A stretch of 64,000 nucleotides of DNA from Alphaproteobacteria bacterium (GTDB lineage: Bacteria; Pseudomonadota; Alphaproteobacteria; Caulobacterales; Maricaulaceae). Under the pieces are notes generated by a model. The model ran no database searches and had not been told where the DNA came from. It saw nothing but the letters and a program-made list of their open reading frames with translations. Every line of letters begins with the position of its first letter. Within the stretch, counting starts at the first letter, position 1. Where the stretch lies: the NCBI GenBank assembly GCA_016124665.1, contig WGNH01000011.1, forward strand, positions 1 through 64,000, given 5' to 3'. Positions 44,910-54,684 of the stretch are shown one piece after another. The position numbers were made by a program, and so were the translations under genes.

Positions 44910-45073
44910 AATGCTGCTCCGGCGTCGGTGAGCATTTGCAGGACTTGCGGACCGATCAATGCCAGGGCGGCAACTGTCAGGAATGCAATCAATGCAATGA
45001 TGATGGAATATTCGATTGCCGTGGCCCCCTGCGTATCGACCGCAAAGCGCTTTACAAGCGATCGCGAATTTCT
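44906..45073 (-). pseudogene. Flp-type IVb pilin-like ORF without a normal start codon
   Basis: The last ~55 residues of a longer open frame read 'SLVKRFAVDTQGATAIEYSI', then a hydrophobic helix and 'LIGPQVLQMLTDAGAAF'. This is a Flp/Fap pilin: a basic leader, prepilin-peptidase site between Gly and Ala of QG-ATAIEYS, and Glu at +5. However, no ATG, GTG or TTG lies in frame near the leader. The nearest ATG (about 45178) would add ~35 unlike residues inside the NUDIX gene. The homology begins exactly where the NUDIX gene ends. It is either a remnant, or translated from an unusual start. Confidence 0.55.
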
Positions 45074-45462
45074 GCGGCGAGCGGCCGATCTGCGGGCGCC
45101 AGGTCGAAATCCAGCAGCCGGGCGGGCTTCGTCCAGGCGATTTTCTGCCCTTCCTGCGGGGAGATAAACCCATCCCATCGGCGACATATGAATAACGGCA
45201 TCACGAGATGGAAGGCCTCGTAGGGATGCGAGGCAAAGGCGAAGGGCTGCAGACAGCTTTCGCATGGTTCGATCCCGAGCTCCTCACGCAATTCCCGAAC
45301 GATGGTCTGTTCGGGGGTTTCCCCTGCCTCGACCTTGCCGCCGGGAAATTCCCACTTGCCGGCCAAAGCCTTGCCCGCCGGCCGCTGCGCGAGCATTACC
45401 CGGCCATCCGCATCGCGCAGGGCACAGGCTGCTACCAGCAAAACCGGCTTTACATCAGTCAT
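45052..45462 (-). CDS. mutT: NUDIX hydrolase, MutT-like
   Basis: 136 residues. The NUDIX box is intact in 'GGKVEAGETPEQTIVRELREEL' (G-x5-E-x7-REUxEExGU), and 'VLLVAACALRDADGRVMLAQ' and 'KALAGKWEFPGGK' match the 8-oxo-dGTP pyrophosphatase branch that sanitises oxidised nucleotides. It lies 39 bases downstream of the parvulin-type gene on the same strand. In several relatives argJ lies between these two genes; it is not here. Confidence 0.9.
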   Translation of the reverse strand: MTDVKPVLLVAACALRDADGRVMLAQRPAGKALAGKWEFPGGKVEAGETPEQTIVRELREELGIEPCESCLQPFAFASHPYEAFHLVMPLFICRRWDGFISPQEGQKIAWTKPARLLDFDLAPADRPLAAEIRDRL

Positions 45463-45501
45463 TCTGGCGACTTGTCCTTAATATTGGGTGAGCGGACCAC
45501 A

Positions 45502-46437
45502 CTAATCCTGCGGTTCGGCGGGCGGTTCCGTCTCTGCCGTTCCGGCGGGATCGATGACAAGGGATTCCGGTGCGCCGGGCTGGATGACCTCGATGCGGGC
45601 GGCGGCGCGCAATTCCTCGACCAGAGTCGAGATCGTCTCGAAAGTCAGGAAGCGGACAATCGAGCTGCGCATTTCCTCGAAAGGCGGACCTTCGGGGGCG
45701 CGCCGGTCGACGATATAGAGAATATGCCAGCCGGCATTGGTGCGGACGGGGCCGGCAATCTCGCCCTCTTCGGTCGAGAAGGCCAGCGCGCTGATTTCCG
45801 GCAGTACACCATCGCGTGAAAAATAGCCGAGGTCCCCGCCCTGGACGCGGGTGGCAATATCGGTGGAATACTGCACGGCCAACTCGGCGAAATCGCGGCC
45901 ATCATTGGCGAGGCCGATAATGGCGTCAGCATCCTCGCGGCTATCAACCAGAATATGACGGGCCCGGATCTGTTCGCCCGGCCGCGACAGCTCTGTCTGC
46001 TCACTGTAGAGGCGCTGGGCGGCCTCCTCGGTGACCTGAGCGGCAATTTCGGTCTCCAGCAGAATATTCCCGAGAATCCGCTCTTCAGCTGCAGCCAGGC
46101 GGCGGCGCGCTTCGGGGGTATTCTGCAAACCGCGGCGGCGGGCTTCCAGAGCCAGCAGCCGCTGATCGATCAATTCCTCGACAATCCGCTCATATTCGGG
46201 ATCATCCGGGGGCAGGCGTTCCCCCTCAGCAATCACACCCTGGGCCAACGCTTCGCGCTGGACAGCCGCATTGTAGATGATGGTCTGGTCGACCTGCGCC
46301 ACAGCATTGTCCGGCGGCGGCAGGCCGGCATCCGTTGTTTCGCCGGATGGCGATCCGCTACAGGCGGCCAAGACCAGCAAAAATGAAAGACCCGCCAAAG
46401 TCCTTGCCGAAGTAGGGATATTGCAGCCGCGTTTCAT
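45502..46437 (-). CDS. Parvulin-type peptidyl-prolyl isomerase lipoprotein
   Basis: 311 residues from ATG 46437 with AGGTG upstream; a GTG two codons earlier is open. A signal sequence with lipobox 'LVLAACSGS' (Cys around 26) indicates lipid anchoring. A helical SurA-like chaperone region precedes the rotamase domain at about 165-255 ('[20 protein letters not shown]', '[20 protein letters not shown]', '[16 protein letters not shown]'). It would help outer-membrane or periplasmic protein folding. It is divergent from secA with 122 bases between them. Confidence 0.88.
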   Translation of the reverse strand: MKRGCNIPTSARTLAGLSFLLVLAACSGSPSGETTDAGLPPPDNAVAQVDQTIIYNAAVQREALAQGVIAEGERLPPDDPEYERIVEELIDQRLLALEARRRGLQNTPEARRRLAAAEERILGNILLETEIAAQVTEEAAQRLYSEQTELSRPGEQIRARHILVDSREDADAIIGLANDGRDFAELAVQYSTDIATRVQGGDLGYFSRDGVLPEISALAFSTEEGEIAGPVRTNAGWHILYIVDRRAPEGPPFEEMRSSIVRFLTFETISTLVEELRAAARIEVIQPGAPESLVIDPAGTAETEPPAEPQD

Positions 46438-46559
46438 TGACACCTATACCGCGCGTCCTTAAGTCAAATCCGGTTTCCAGTGAAGCCGGTTCCGGGGTGG
46501 CGTCAAGCAGGCAACCCTGTCTTTCCGGCCTCATCCCGCCCGTTTGCACAGGTTTTTTC

Positions 46560-49313
46560 ATGCTCTCCATCGCCCGTAAACTGTTCGGCTCACCCAATGA
46601 CCGCCGGATCAAGAAGCTTCAGCCGCGCGTCGAGGCGATCAATGCGCTGGAGCCGGAATTCGAGACGCTGACCGACGACCAGCTTGTCGGCAAGACTACT
46701 GAATTCAAGCAGCGGCTGGAAAATGGCGAGACCCTCGACAAGCTTTTGCCGGAAGCCTTCGCCGCGGTCCGGGAAGCAGCTAAGCGTTCACTTGGCCAGC
46801 GCCATTATGATGTGCAGCTGGTCGGCGGGATCATCCTGCACGAGGGCGATATCGCGGAAATGAAAACCGGCGAGGGCAAGACGCTGGTGGCGACAGCCCC
46901 CGTCTATCTCAACGCACTCCAGGGCAAGGGCGTTCACGTAGTTACGGTGAATGACTATCTCGCCAGCCGCGATGCGGAATGGATGGGGCAGGTCTATGCC
47001 AAGCTGGGTATGACCACGGGGGTCATTCTCAACGGGTTGCAGGACGAACAACGCCGGCAAGCCTATGCCTGCGACATCACCTACGCCACCAATAACGAGC
47101 TCGGCTTCGACTATCTCCGTGACAATATGAAATACTCGCTGGATCAGATGGTCCAGCGCGGTCACCACTATGCCATCGTTGACGAGGTCGACTCCATCCT
47201 GATCGACGAAGCCCGGACCCCGCTGATCATTTCGGGACGGACCGAGGACAAGACCGATTTCTACAAGACGATGGACAGCATCATCCCGCTGCTCAGTGAG
47301 GAGGATTACGAGATCGACGAGAAATCGCGCTCCATCCTCATCACCGAAGAAGGCAATGACAAGATCGAGGACCTGCTGCGCGAGCGCGGGCTGCTCGAAG
47401 AAGGCGATCTTTACGACGCCGAGAATGTCATGGTGGTTCACCATCTCAACCAGGCACTGCGCGCCCACAAGGTGCACCAGAAGGACAAGGACTATATCGT
47501 CAAGGACCGCAAGGTTGTCCTGATCGACGAATTCACCGGCCGGATGATGCCGGGCCGCCGCCTGTCCAATGGCCTGCACCAGGCCATCGAGGCCAAGGAA
47601 GGCGCCGACATCCAGCCGGAAAACCAGACGCTGGCATCCATCACCTTCCAGAATTATTTCCGCCTTTACGGGAAGCTGGCGGGCATGACCGGCACGGCAG
47701 CCACCGAAGCCGACGAGTTTCACTCGATTTATGGTCTCGGACTGGCCGAAATTCCGACCAATCGCCCGGTCGCCCGGCAGGATGACGATGACGAAGTCTA
47801 CCGCACGGCGCGGGAGAAAAACGAGGCCGTCGTTGCCGACATCAAGCAGGCAGTCGAGAAGGGCCAGCCCGTTCTGGTCGGCACGGTCTCGATCGAGAAA
47901 TCCGAGGTGTTGTCGGAATTCCTGAAGAAGAAAAAGATCAAGCACCAGGTACTGAATGCCCGCTATCACGAGCAGGAAGCCCGTATCATCGCCCAGGCCG
48001 GTGTGCCCGGGGCGGTGACCATCGCCACCATTATGGCCGGCCGCGGCACCGACATCCAGCTGGGCGGCAATGTCGATTACCGCATCGCCGACTGGATTGA
48101 CGAGCAAACCCAGAAGGGGGCAGCGCCGGATGAAAAGGCCATCGAGGCCAAGCGCGCGGAAATCGCCGCTGAAGTGAAAAAGCTGAAGGAACAGGCGCTG
48201 GCGGCAGGCGGGCTATACGTTCTGGCCACCGAGCGCCATGAAAGCCGCCGTATCGACAATCAGCTGCGCGGCCGTTCCGGGCGGCAGGGCGATCCCGGCC
48301 GGACCAAATTCTACATTTCCGTTGAAGACGATCTGTTGCGGATTTTCGCACCGGAGCGCCTCGATACGATCATGCGGACGCTTGGTCTCAAGGAAGGCGA
48401 GTCCATCCAGCACCCGTGGATGTCGAAAGCCATCGAGACCTCACAGAAGAAGGTCGAGCAGCGGAATTTCGAGATCCGCAAGGACGTGCTGAAATACGAT
48501 GACGTTATGAATGATCAGCGTAAGGCGATCTTCGAGCAGCGCATCGAATTCATGACCGATGACGACGTGTCCGACGTGATCGGCGACATGCGCAATGAAA
48601 CGGCCGAAGACATTGTCGCGCGTTTCATTCCACCGAAAGCCCTCCCGGACCAATGGGATGTGGATGGTCTCCATGCCGCAGTCATCGAAATTTTCAATCT
48701 CGACCTGCCGGTCAAGGACTGGGCCGAGGAAGAAGGCATTGCCGACGAGGAGATTGTCGAGCGCCTGAAAGACACAGCCGACAAGGCCTATGCGGCCAAA
48801 TCAGCCGAAACCGGCGCGGAGCTGATGCGGCGCGTTGAAAAGCAGATCCTGCTGGAAACCATCGACAAGGGCTGGCGCGAACACTTGCAGCGCCTGGAAT
48901 CCCTGCGGTCCATCATCGGGCTGCGTGGCTATGGCCAGCGTAATCCGCTGGATGAATACAAGACCGAAGCCTTCTCGCTGTTTGACCACTTGCTGAGCAG
49001 CCTGCGCGAGGATGTCACCAAGGTGATGATGAAGGTCCGGGTCCAGGCCGCCCCGCCCAAGCCGGCTCCGCTGCCGGACATGAAAGCCACCCATATTGAT
49101 CCGCGCACGGGCCGCAACGAGATGGACGGTCCCGATGCCGGTCCGGTCGCACCCCGGACCGCTCCGACACAAAGGCGCACGTCGATGACAGGCAATCCCA
49201 ATGATCCGGCCAGCTGGGGCAAAGTGCCCCGCAATGCGCCCTGCCCCTGCGGTTCCGGCAAGAAATTCAAGCAATGTCATGGTGCCATCAGCAGCCCCAC
49301 CGTCTCGACCTGA
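46560..49313 (+). CDS. secA: Preprotein translocase ATPase SecA
   Basis: 917 residues from ATG 46560; the frame is open earlier but '[20 protein letters not shown]' is the normal start. It has the DEAD motor with Walker A '[11 protein letters not shown]', '[20 protein letters not shown]', the preprotein cross-linking domain, '[13 protein letters not shown]' of the second motor half, and a C-terminal zinc motif '[13 protein letters not shown]'. SecA drives secretion through SecYEG. Its end overlaps the GNAT gene by about 35 bases. Confidence 0.97.
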   Translation: MLSIARKLFGSPNDRRIKKLQPRVEAINALEPEFETLTDDQLVGKTTEFKQRLENGETLDKLLPEAFAAVREAAKRSLGQRHYDVQLVGGIILHEGDIAEMKTGEGKTLVATAPVYLNALQGKGVHVVTVNDYLASRDAEWMGQVYAKLGMTTGVILNGLQDEQRRQAYACDITYATNNELGFDYLRDNMKYSLDQMVQRGHHYAIVDEVDSILIDEARTPLIISGRTEDKTDFYKTMDSIIPLLSEEDYEIDEKSRSILITEEGNDKIEDLLRERGLLEEGDLYDAENVMVVHHLNQALRAHKVHQKDKDYIVKDRKVVLIDEFTGRMMPGRRLSNGLHQAIEAKEGADIQPENQTLASITFQNYFRLYGKLAGMTGTAATEADEFHSIYGLGLAEIPTNRPVARQDDDDEVYRTAREKNEAVVADIKQAVEKGQPVLVGTVSIEKSEVLSEFLKKKKIKHQVLNARYHEQEARIIAQAGVPGAVTIATIMAGRGTDIQLGGNVDYRIADWIDEQTQKGAAPDEKAIEAKRAEIAAEVKKLKEQALAAGGLYVLATERHESRRIDNQLRGRSGRQGDPGRTKFYISVEDDLLRIFAPERLDTIMRTLGLKEGESIQHPWMSKAIETSQKKVEQRNFEIRKDVLKYDDVMNDQRKAIFEQRIEFMTDDDVSDVIGDMRNETAEDIVARFIPPKALPDQWDVDGLHAAVIEIFNLDLPVKDWAEEEGIADEEIVERLKDTADKAYAAKSAETGAELMRRVEKQILLETIDKGWREHLQRLESLRSIIGLRGYGQRNPLDEYKTEAFSLFDHLLSSLREDVTKVMMKVRVQAAPPKPAPLPDMKATHIDPRTGRNEMDGPDAGPVAPRTAPTQRRTSMTGNPNDPASWGKVPRNAPCPCGSGKKFKQCHGAISSPTVST

Positions 49314-49770
49314 GCCGCTCCGGATTCGCGATGCGCGAATGGAAGAGTGCGACGCCCTGTCCGCGCTCTGCCTGAAGTCGAAGGCGCATTGGGGCTATGA
49401 TGCGGCCTTCATAGACGCCTGTGCACCCTATCTGCGAGTGGAACCGCAATGTGTGAGCGCCGGACATGCTTTTGTGGCGCTGGATCATGAAGACCGGGTT
49501 GTTGGCGTCTGTCAGCTCGATCCTGAAGGAAAGTCCGGCAATCTCGACCTGCTTTTCATAGATCCGGATGCGATCGGAACCGGGGCCGGACGTGTCCTGT
49601 TCCAAGAAGCCGCCCAGCGGCTGCGCGAAGCAGGCGTGGAAACCATGACGATATTGTCGGACCCGGATGCGCGCGGGTTTTACGAAGCCATGGGGGCGGT
49701 TTTCATCGCCGACCGTCCCTCGGATGTGTTCGAAGGACGAAACCTGCCGTGGCTGGAGATGAGGTTGTGA
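49279..49770 (+). CDS. GNAT-family N-acetyltransferase
   Basis: 163 residues from ATG 49279, within the 3' end of secA; start is uncertain and a later ATG is possible. '[20 protein letters not shown]', '[20 protein letters not shown]', '[19 protein letters not shown]' (the acetyl-CoA loop) and '[17 protein letters not shown]' show the GNAT fold. The acceptor is unknown. The GTGA overlap at its stop could start the next, apparently frameshifted gene. Confidence 0.85.
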   Translation: MVPSAAPPSRPEPLRIRDARMEECDALSALCLKSKAHWGYDAAFIDACAPYLRVEPQCVSAGHAFVALDHEDRVVGVCQLDPEGKSGNLDLLFIDPDAIGTGAGRVLFQEAAQRLREAGVETMTILSDPDARGFYEAMGAVFIADRPSDVFEGRNLPWLEMRL

Positions 49771-49831
49771 CCGAAGTCGGCTCGCTGTTTGACGGGCTCT
49801 CACCAATAGAGGCCCAGGCTAAAATGGGCGA

Positions 49832-50329
49832 TTGCCCGCGGAGAAGGCGATCCAGTTCGCGATGAGCCTGCTGGAACAAGGCGAAACCCATGTCGATGTC
49901 GCCGTATTGACGGCATCAAAGTACGATAGCCAGGACGAATTCAATCGAGACTTCGCGAAGGCCATGCGAGCGCTGGGAATGCCCTCCCTTTCCAATCTCG
50001 AAGCCGAACTTATCCGCATTGATTGTGTTCTACGTTTGGCGCACGATAACGCGGATCGGCTTCGCGACCTCAGAAGAGAGCTGGCCGAACATGGTTCGTC
50101 TTTCTTCAACATGGGGGAAGCGGAATCCGCGCCCGAAAGGCTGTCGGATATCCTCGAAACTTACTGGCAGCTTTATATTCACTCGGAAGATTTCTTTGAT
50201 CTCTACGTCGCCCGCGAGCGAAATCCTCGAGCGGAAGCTGCGGCGCTCGACGCCGCCAATAGCGAAATGCGCAAAATGCGTCAGCTTCTTCGGGTACGAA
50301 TTCCAGAATTTCTGAGCAAGCTGGACTAA
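49832..50329 (+). CDS. Hypothetical protein, possibly frameshifted near its start
   Basis: 165 residues if started at TTG 49832, 155 from ATG 49862. The body is acidic and helical ('LEAELIRIDCVLRLAHDNAD', 'DILETYWQLYIHSEDFFDLY') and unfamiliar. Upstream, a frame opening at GTG 49767 (overlapping the GNAT stop) encodes [20 protein letters not shown] and joins this one in sense by a single-base shift near 49832. Adding one T to GATTGCCC would give a continuous 187-residue protein. Either the gene carries a one-base deletion or the sequence has an error, or the short version is real. It overlaps accA by 4 bases at its convergent end. Confidence 0.6.
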   Translation: MPAEKAIQFAMSLLEQGETHVDVAVLTASKYDSQDEFNRDFAKAMRALGMPSLSNLEAELIRIDCVLRLAHDNADRLRDLRRELAEHGSSFFNMGEAESAPERLSDILETYWQLYIHSEDFFDLYVARERNPRAEAAALDAANSEMRKMRQLLRVRIPEFLSKLD

Positions 50330-51309
50330 CCCTCACTCGTCTCGAGACGGCCAATCGCGAGGAAGCGCTCGCGGCGGCGGGCGCGCAGATCGCTGGCCCG
50401 CAGGCCTTCAAGGCCGGACAGAACCGAATCAATCTTCTCGCCGATCTTGCGGACCGTCTCGTCGGGCGCGCGATGGGCTCCGCCGATCGGTTCCTTGACG
50501 ATATGGTCGATGATCTTGAGTTCCTTGAGGTCTTGCGCCGTGATCTTCATGGCGATGGCCGCGTCCCGGGCACGCGCGGCATCCTTCCACAGGATGGAAG
50601 CGCAGCCCTCCGGTGAAATCACCGAATAGATGGAATGCTGGAGCATGATGATGGAGTTGGCACTGGCCAGCGCCACGGCGCCACCGGACCCACCCTCACC
50701 GGCAATCACCGAAATCAGCGGCACACCCAGCGTCAGGCAGCGTTCGGTGGACCGGGCAATGGCCTCGGCCTGGCCGCGTTCTTCCGCACCAACACCAGGA
50801 TAGGCCCCTGCCGTATCAACAAAGGTCAGGACCGGCATCTTGAATTTCTCGGCCATGTCCATCAGGCGGATCGCCTTGCGGTAGCCTTCCGGGCGCGCCA
50901 TGCCGAAATTGTGCTTCAGACGCGACTGGGTATCGCGGCCCTTTTCATGGCCCATGACGATGACCGAGCGGCCGTGAAAACGGCCGATGCCCCCGACAAT
51001 CGCCGGATCTTCGGAGAAGCGCCGGTCCCCGCACAATTCCTCGAAATCCTCGATCAGGAGGCGGCGGTAATCGCGGAAATGCGGGCGTTCAGGATGGCGG
51101 GCGACCTGGGTCTTGCGCCAGGGATCGAGTTTCTCATAGAGGCTGGCCAGCTGTTCTGCCGATTTCTGGCGCAGCTTGGCAATCTCGTCCGCTACATCGG
51201 GCACGTCGGCCGTATTGGACGCAGCCAGCGTTTCCAGCTCCTCGATCTTGGCATCGAGTTCGGCAACGGGGCGTTCAAAATCGAGATAGGTCCGGGTCGG
51301 GTCTGACAT
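50326..51309 (-). CDS. accA: Acetyl-CoA carboxylase carboxyltransferase subunit alpha
   Basis: 327 residues. 'YLDFERPVAELDAKIEELET' is the AccA N-terminal helix, 'MARPEGYRKAIRLMDMAEKF', 'PVLTFVDTAGAYPGVGAEER' and 'IAGEGGSGGAVALASAN' form the crotonase-type carboxyltransferase site. With AccD it moves CO2 from biotin to acetyl-CoA, the first step of fatty acid synthesis. Transcribed away from xerD side by side on the - strand with 90 bases between them. Confidence 0.96.
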   Translation of the reverse strand: MSDPTRTYLDFERPVAELDAKIEELETLAASNTADVPDVADEIAKLRQKSAEQLASLYEKLDPWRKTQVARHPERPHFRDYRRLLIEDFEELCGDRRFSEDPAIVGGIGRFHGRSVIVMGHEKGRDTQSRLKHNFGMARPEGYRKAIRLMDMAEKFKMPVLTFVDTAGAYPGVGAEERGQAEAIARSTERCLTLGVPLISVIAGEGGSGGAVALASANSIIMLQHSIYSVISPEGCASILWKDAARARDAAIAMKITAQDLKELKIIDHIVKEPIGGAHRAPDETVRKIGEKIDSVLSGLEGLRASDLRARRRERFLAIGRLETSEG

Positions 51310-51399
51310 CTAGCCTGTCTTGTTATGCATCCGGTTGCGGAAGCGCCGCGCAACCTAGCTATCCCCAATGCAAGGAACAAGCCGTGTGTGCGGTTGTTA

Positions 51400-52326
51400 T
51401 CAGCGCCTGGCCAGCGGGTGCGCCGTTTCCACCAGAGTGCGCAAACGCTCTTCGAGCACATGGGTGTAAATCTGCGTGGTCGAGATGTCGGCATGTCCCA
51501 GCAAGGCCTGCACGCTGCGCAAATCCGCGCCATTCGCCAGAAGATGCGTGGCAAAGGCGTGGCGCAGGACATGCGGCGAAATTTTCGCCGGGTCGAGCCC
51601 GGCCGCAATGGCCAGGTCCTTGAGGATGCGCGCAAACTGTTCGCGCGTCAGATGGCCTTCAGCTGCGCTGGACGAGGGAAAGAGGAAGCGCCGGGCTTTG
51701 GCCAATTGTGCGGCCCGTGCCTTCGGGAAATGATCCTCACGCACCGTCAGATAGGCTGTAATGGCCTCCAGGGCCGGCGGGGTCAGGGGCACCAGGCGTT
51801 CCTTGCCGCCCTTGCCGGTGATATAGATGGCACTTTCCGAGCGCGCGATGGCGCTGAGCGGCAGGCTGACCAGCTCGCTGACCCGTAATCCCCCGGCATA
51901 GAGGATTTCCAGCAGCGCACGGGCCCGTAAACCACGCGAGCCCTCGAGCGCTTCTGCCGCCACAAACAGCGCCTCAACATCCTGCTCGGACAGGACTTTG
52001 GGCAGTGGCCGTCCCTGTTTCGGTCCGGACATGGCGCGGGCCGGATCATCGCTGCGCGTGCCTTCTGACAGCAGAAAGCGGTAAAATCGCCTTGTGGCCG
52101 AAAGGCGCCGGGCAGACGTGGAGGCCGCCAGACCTTCCCGGGCCATTTCCGCCAGACAGGCTTCCAGGTGACGTGTGTCCGCCTCGATCAGCTCGGTGCC
52201 ATGCGCTGAAAGGCGCAGCGACATATCTTCCAGATCGCGGCGATAGGCATCCAGCGTATTGCGGGCCGCCCCGCGTTCAGCCGCCATCATGTCGAGAAAC
52301 AGATCGATCAGCTGATCGTCCGTCAC
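51400..52326 (-). CDS. xerD: Site-specific tyrosine recombinase XerD
   Basis: 308 residues. An N-terminal SAM-like DNA-binding domain ('LDAYRRDLEDMSLRL') precedes the catalytic domain with R in 'LYAGGLRVSELVSLPLS', H-x-x-R in 'ISPHVLRHAFATHLLANGAD', H in 'LLGHADISTTQIYTHV' and the nucleophile Tyr in the same segment. With XerC it resolves chromosome dimers at dif. No att sites or phage genes are nearby, and the gene is the housekeeping copy by context. It overlaps the upstream gene by 4 bases. Confidence 0.9.
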   Translation of the reverse strand: MTDDQLIDLFLDMMAAERGAARNTLDAYRRDLEDMSLRLSAHGTELIEADTRHLEACLAEMAREGLAASTSARRLSATRRFYRFLLSEGTRSDDPARAMSGPKQGRPLPKVLSEQDVEALFVAAEALEGSRGLRARALLEILYAGGLRVSELVSLPLSAIARSESAIYITGKGGKERLVPLTPPALEAITAYLTVREDHFPKARAAQLAKARRFLFPSSSAAEGHLTREQFARILKDLAIAAGLDPAKISPHVLRHAFATHLLANGADLRSVQALLGHADISTTQIYTHVLEERLRTLVETAHPLARR

Positions 52327-53921
52327 GCGAGCTCCACGATAAGCCGTTCGAGCATGATGGATAGTGCGGTATCACGCAGACCAACACGGTCGAGCGCTGC
52401 GGTAATCCGCATCAGTTCCAATGGAGAGGCTCCGGCAGGGCCATCCGCCAGTACCTGGGCCGCCAGCAATGCGGTTTCCGCCCGTGCCCCGGCCAGTGCA
52501 GCGGCATCCATGGCCGCCAGCGCGTTCGACACATTCCCGGTCTCCGCATTGAAAAGGGCGAGCCGCAAATCGGCCGGCGCACCTGCCCCAAGACCGGCCA
52601 GACCGGCGACATCGCCCAGACCGGCTGTACCGGCTTCGAGGCGGGCCTGGATCAATGCCGCCGTCGAAGACCGCCGGATATGGTCCTGTGCCACGGCGAA
52701 AGCGAGGTCGAGGCCGACCAGATAGGCGGGCGAAGGCGGATTCCATTCCGGACGATCCTGCGAGGGTGTGTCCATGATCATGTCCGGCTTGGTAGGGTCA
52801 TAATGCGTCGGGAGCTGCCGCAGAGGCGGGCCCTCTTCCAGCGCCTGCCGCCAATCGCGCGCTGTTGCCATGTCGCCCACAGCCAGCGCTGCGAGTGCAA
52901 ACCGTCCGCCGAATTCGATGGTCTCATAGGCAATGGGAAGCGTCGCGACCTCGCGGCCATAACGGCGGGCAACGCGCATGAAATCATTATCCCGGTCAGC
53001 TTCCTGCAAGGCGAGGCCCAGCGCCCTGGCCGCGACCAGACGGTCAAAGTCCTGACGGATCAGCTGTTCCAGCATTTGCTCGCGGGCCACGCCTTCCTGC
53101 ATGGCAAGCCCTTCGAACGCCAGAGCCGGTTCAACCGTCAGTTCGATCTGTGCAGAATTGGCCTCGGCGGCCTCCACCAGCCATTGCGGCGCGTCTGTCA
53201 GATCCACAACGGGTCGGCCTTCCGCCGGTGAAACGGCAGCCAGTGCCCAGTCGAGTCCAGTATCGGCCGAAACGCTGTCCACCGACCACCGGCCGATTGT
53301 GATGGCGTAGAGCAGGCCGTCGAAATTCTCGTCCGGTGCGCTGGCCCGTGCCAGATCGGCGGACAATTCCGCCGCGGCATCTTCGCCATTGAGGGCATGA
53401 CAGAAGGCCCGGGCGCGAAGCCAGTAAGGTTGTTCGCGGCCGGTGATCAGCGCATTCGCCGTGCGGCAACCGGCATCACCCGCCGCCAGCGCAAAAGCGG
53501 TCTCTGCATGAAGCTGTGCCAGTTGCGGGGCGCGGTCGAGGCCGGGCGTCCGCTCCAGGAGACTGTAGACGGCTTCCGCGCCGGAGGCTGCCAGCAGGCG
53601 GTCGGCGCGCAGTGTGGCCAGCGTTTCATTGCCGCGGCCGCCCTGTGGGGGCGTGCCGCCAGATAGAAGGGCCAGGGCGACCAGATTGGCCCGCGCCGGC
53701 GAGGTATAGCCCGCGCTGGAAGCCGATGGCAGATTTTCCAGTGCATTAAGCGCGGTCTGGATGGTCGAACCGGCCCACAGGTTTTCGCCTAGCCCGTTCT
53801 GGGCGACGCCGACTTCCAGAGGATCCAGCGCGCCAAGCTGGCGGACCTCGATATCCTGCGCGGCGGCACTCCCGGCGATCACAAGGGCAAGGATGCTAGC
53901 GAGACAATTCGTCGGTGACAT
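52323..53921 (-). CDS. Large secreted protein of unknown function
   Basis: 532 residues from ATG 53921, giving a signal peptide 'MSPTNCLASILALVIAGSAA' with AQ at the cleavage site. The mature protein is very Ala/Leu-rich and built from helical repeats reminiscent of TPR-like tandem hairpins ('LLAASGAEAVYSLLERTPGL', 'VAARALGLALQEADRDNDFM'). No enzyme motif is seen, so a periplasmic scaffold is a reasonable guess. It is translationally coupled to xerD (4-base overlap) and its start lies inside the 3' end of a 46-residue membrane-protein gene. Confidence 0.7.
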   Translation of the reverse strand: MSPTNCLASILALVIAGSAAAQDIEVRQLGALDPLEVGVAQNGLGENLWAGSTIQTALNALENLPSASSAGYTSPARANLVALALLSGGTPPQGGRGNETLATLRADRLLAASGAEAVYSLLERTPGLDRAPQLAQLHAETAFALAAGDAGCRTANALITGREQPYWLRARAFCHALNGEDAAAELSADLARASAPDENFDGLLYAITIGRWSVDSVSADTGLDWALAAVSPAEGRPVVDLTDAPQWLVEAAEANSAQIELTVEPALAFEGLAMQEGVAREQMLEQLIRQDFDRLVAARALGLALQEADRDNDFMRVARRYGREVATLPIAYETIEFGGRFALAALAVGDMATARDWRQALEEGPPLRQLPTHYDPTKPDMIMDTPSQDRPEWNPPSPAYLVGLDLAFAVAQDHIRRSSTAALIQARLEAGTAGLGDVAGLAGLGAGAPADLRLALFNAETGNVSNALAAMDAAALAGARAETALLAAQVLADGPAGASPLELMRITAALDRVGLRDTALSIMLERLIVELA

Positions 53922-54036
53922 CAACGCGGACCTCTTCGGTTTGCGGTTCCAGACCGCCGCCAATCATGGCGAGGACAAAAAATCCTCCCACCAGAACGGC
54001 GGCGCCGACAATCAGGGCTATGAGTGTGTTACGCAT
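53896..54036 (-). CDS. 46-residue single-pass membrane protein
   Basis: ATG at 54036 with GGAG 6 bases upstream; stop at 53898-53896. The product begins MRNTLIALIVGAAVLVGGFF, a helix of about 22 hydrophobic residues, followed by 'VLAMIGGGLEPQTEEVRVDV' and a short acidic tail 'TDELSR'. A good ribosome-binding site and the 26-base overlap with the start of the next gene support it as real, forming a unit with that gene and xerD. No function known. It is easily missed because of its size. Confidence 0.6.
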   Translation of the reverse strand: MRNTLIALIVGAAVLVGGFFVLAMIGGGLEPQTEEVRVDVTDELSR

Positions 54037-54117
54037 TGCATGCTCCAGTGCTTATCGTCACATTACGGGTGAATGCGGCAATTTCCAGACCAAGGCTGAC
54101 GACTATATGATGCGCAT

Positions 54118-54684
54118 ATGAGTGAAGATTCTGCTGATCTGCCACCGGCGGCGCGTCCCATCGTGCTGGTCGGGCTGATGGGGGCAGGCAAGACGACGGT
54201 CGGCCGCCGTCTCGCGGCTGCGCTGAATCTGCCTTTCATTGACGCCGATGAGGAAATCGAGAAAGCGGCGGACCGGCCAGTTTCGGAAATCTTTTCGGAT
54301 TTTGGCGAAGCGGCGTTCCGCGATGGCGAGCGGCGGGTGATTGCGCGCCTGCTGGACGAGCCGCAGGCCGTCATCGCGCTTGGCGGCGGGGCTTTCGTCA
54401 ATGACGAGACCCGGCGGCTGGTGCGCGAGAAAGCGATTTCCATCTGGCTGAAAGCCGATCTCGACACGCTGATGGAACGCGTGTCCCGAAGGGATACGCG
54501 GCCGCTGCTGCAGACCGAGGATCCGCGTGCGGTCATGGCCGATCTGATGGCAAAACGCGAAGCCGCCTATGCCGAAGCCGATCTGCAGATTGCCGGCGAT
54601 GCCGGGCCGCATGCCACAGCGGTTCAACGCATTCTCGACGCGCTGAGGGACTATGGATTCGAGGCACACGCCGGCAATGACTGA
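54118..54684 (+). CDS. aroK: Shikimate kinase
   Basis: 188 residues. 'IVLVGLMGAGKTTVGRRLAA' holds the P-loop, 'DADEEIEKAADRPVSEIF' the magnesium and shikimate Asp, 'FRDGERRVIARLL' the shikimate Arg and 'ALGGGAFVNDETRRLV' the glycine-rich site. It phosphorylates shikimate using ATP in aromatic amino-acid synthesis. The stop overlaps the aroB start by 8 bases; aroK-aroB is the usual pair. Divergent from the small membrane-protein gene. Confidence 0.94.
   Translation: MSEDSADLPPAARPIVLVGLMGAGKTTVGRRLAAALNLPFIDADEEIEKAADRPVSEIFSDFGEAAFRDGERRVIARLLDEPQAVIALGGGAFVNDETRRLVREKAISIWLKADLDTLMERVSRRDTRPLLQTEDPRAVMADLMAKREAAYAEADLQIAGDAGPHATAVQRILDALRDYGFEAHAGND

Noticed and set aside
46788-48107. 439-residue - strand frame across secA
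   Set aside because: Shadow of secA; composition typical of antisense frames.
51400-52326. xerD as a prophage or integrative-element integrase
   Set aside because: No tRNA, att repeat, phage or conjugation genes nearby; length and neighbours fit chromosomal XerD.
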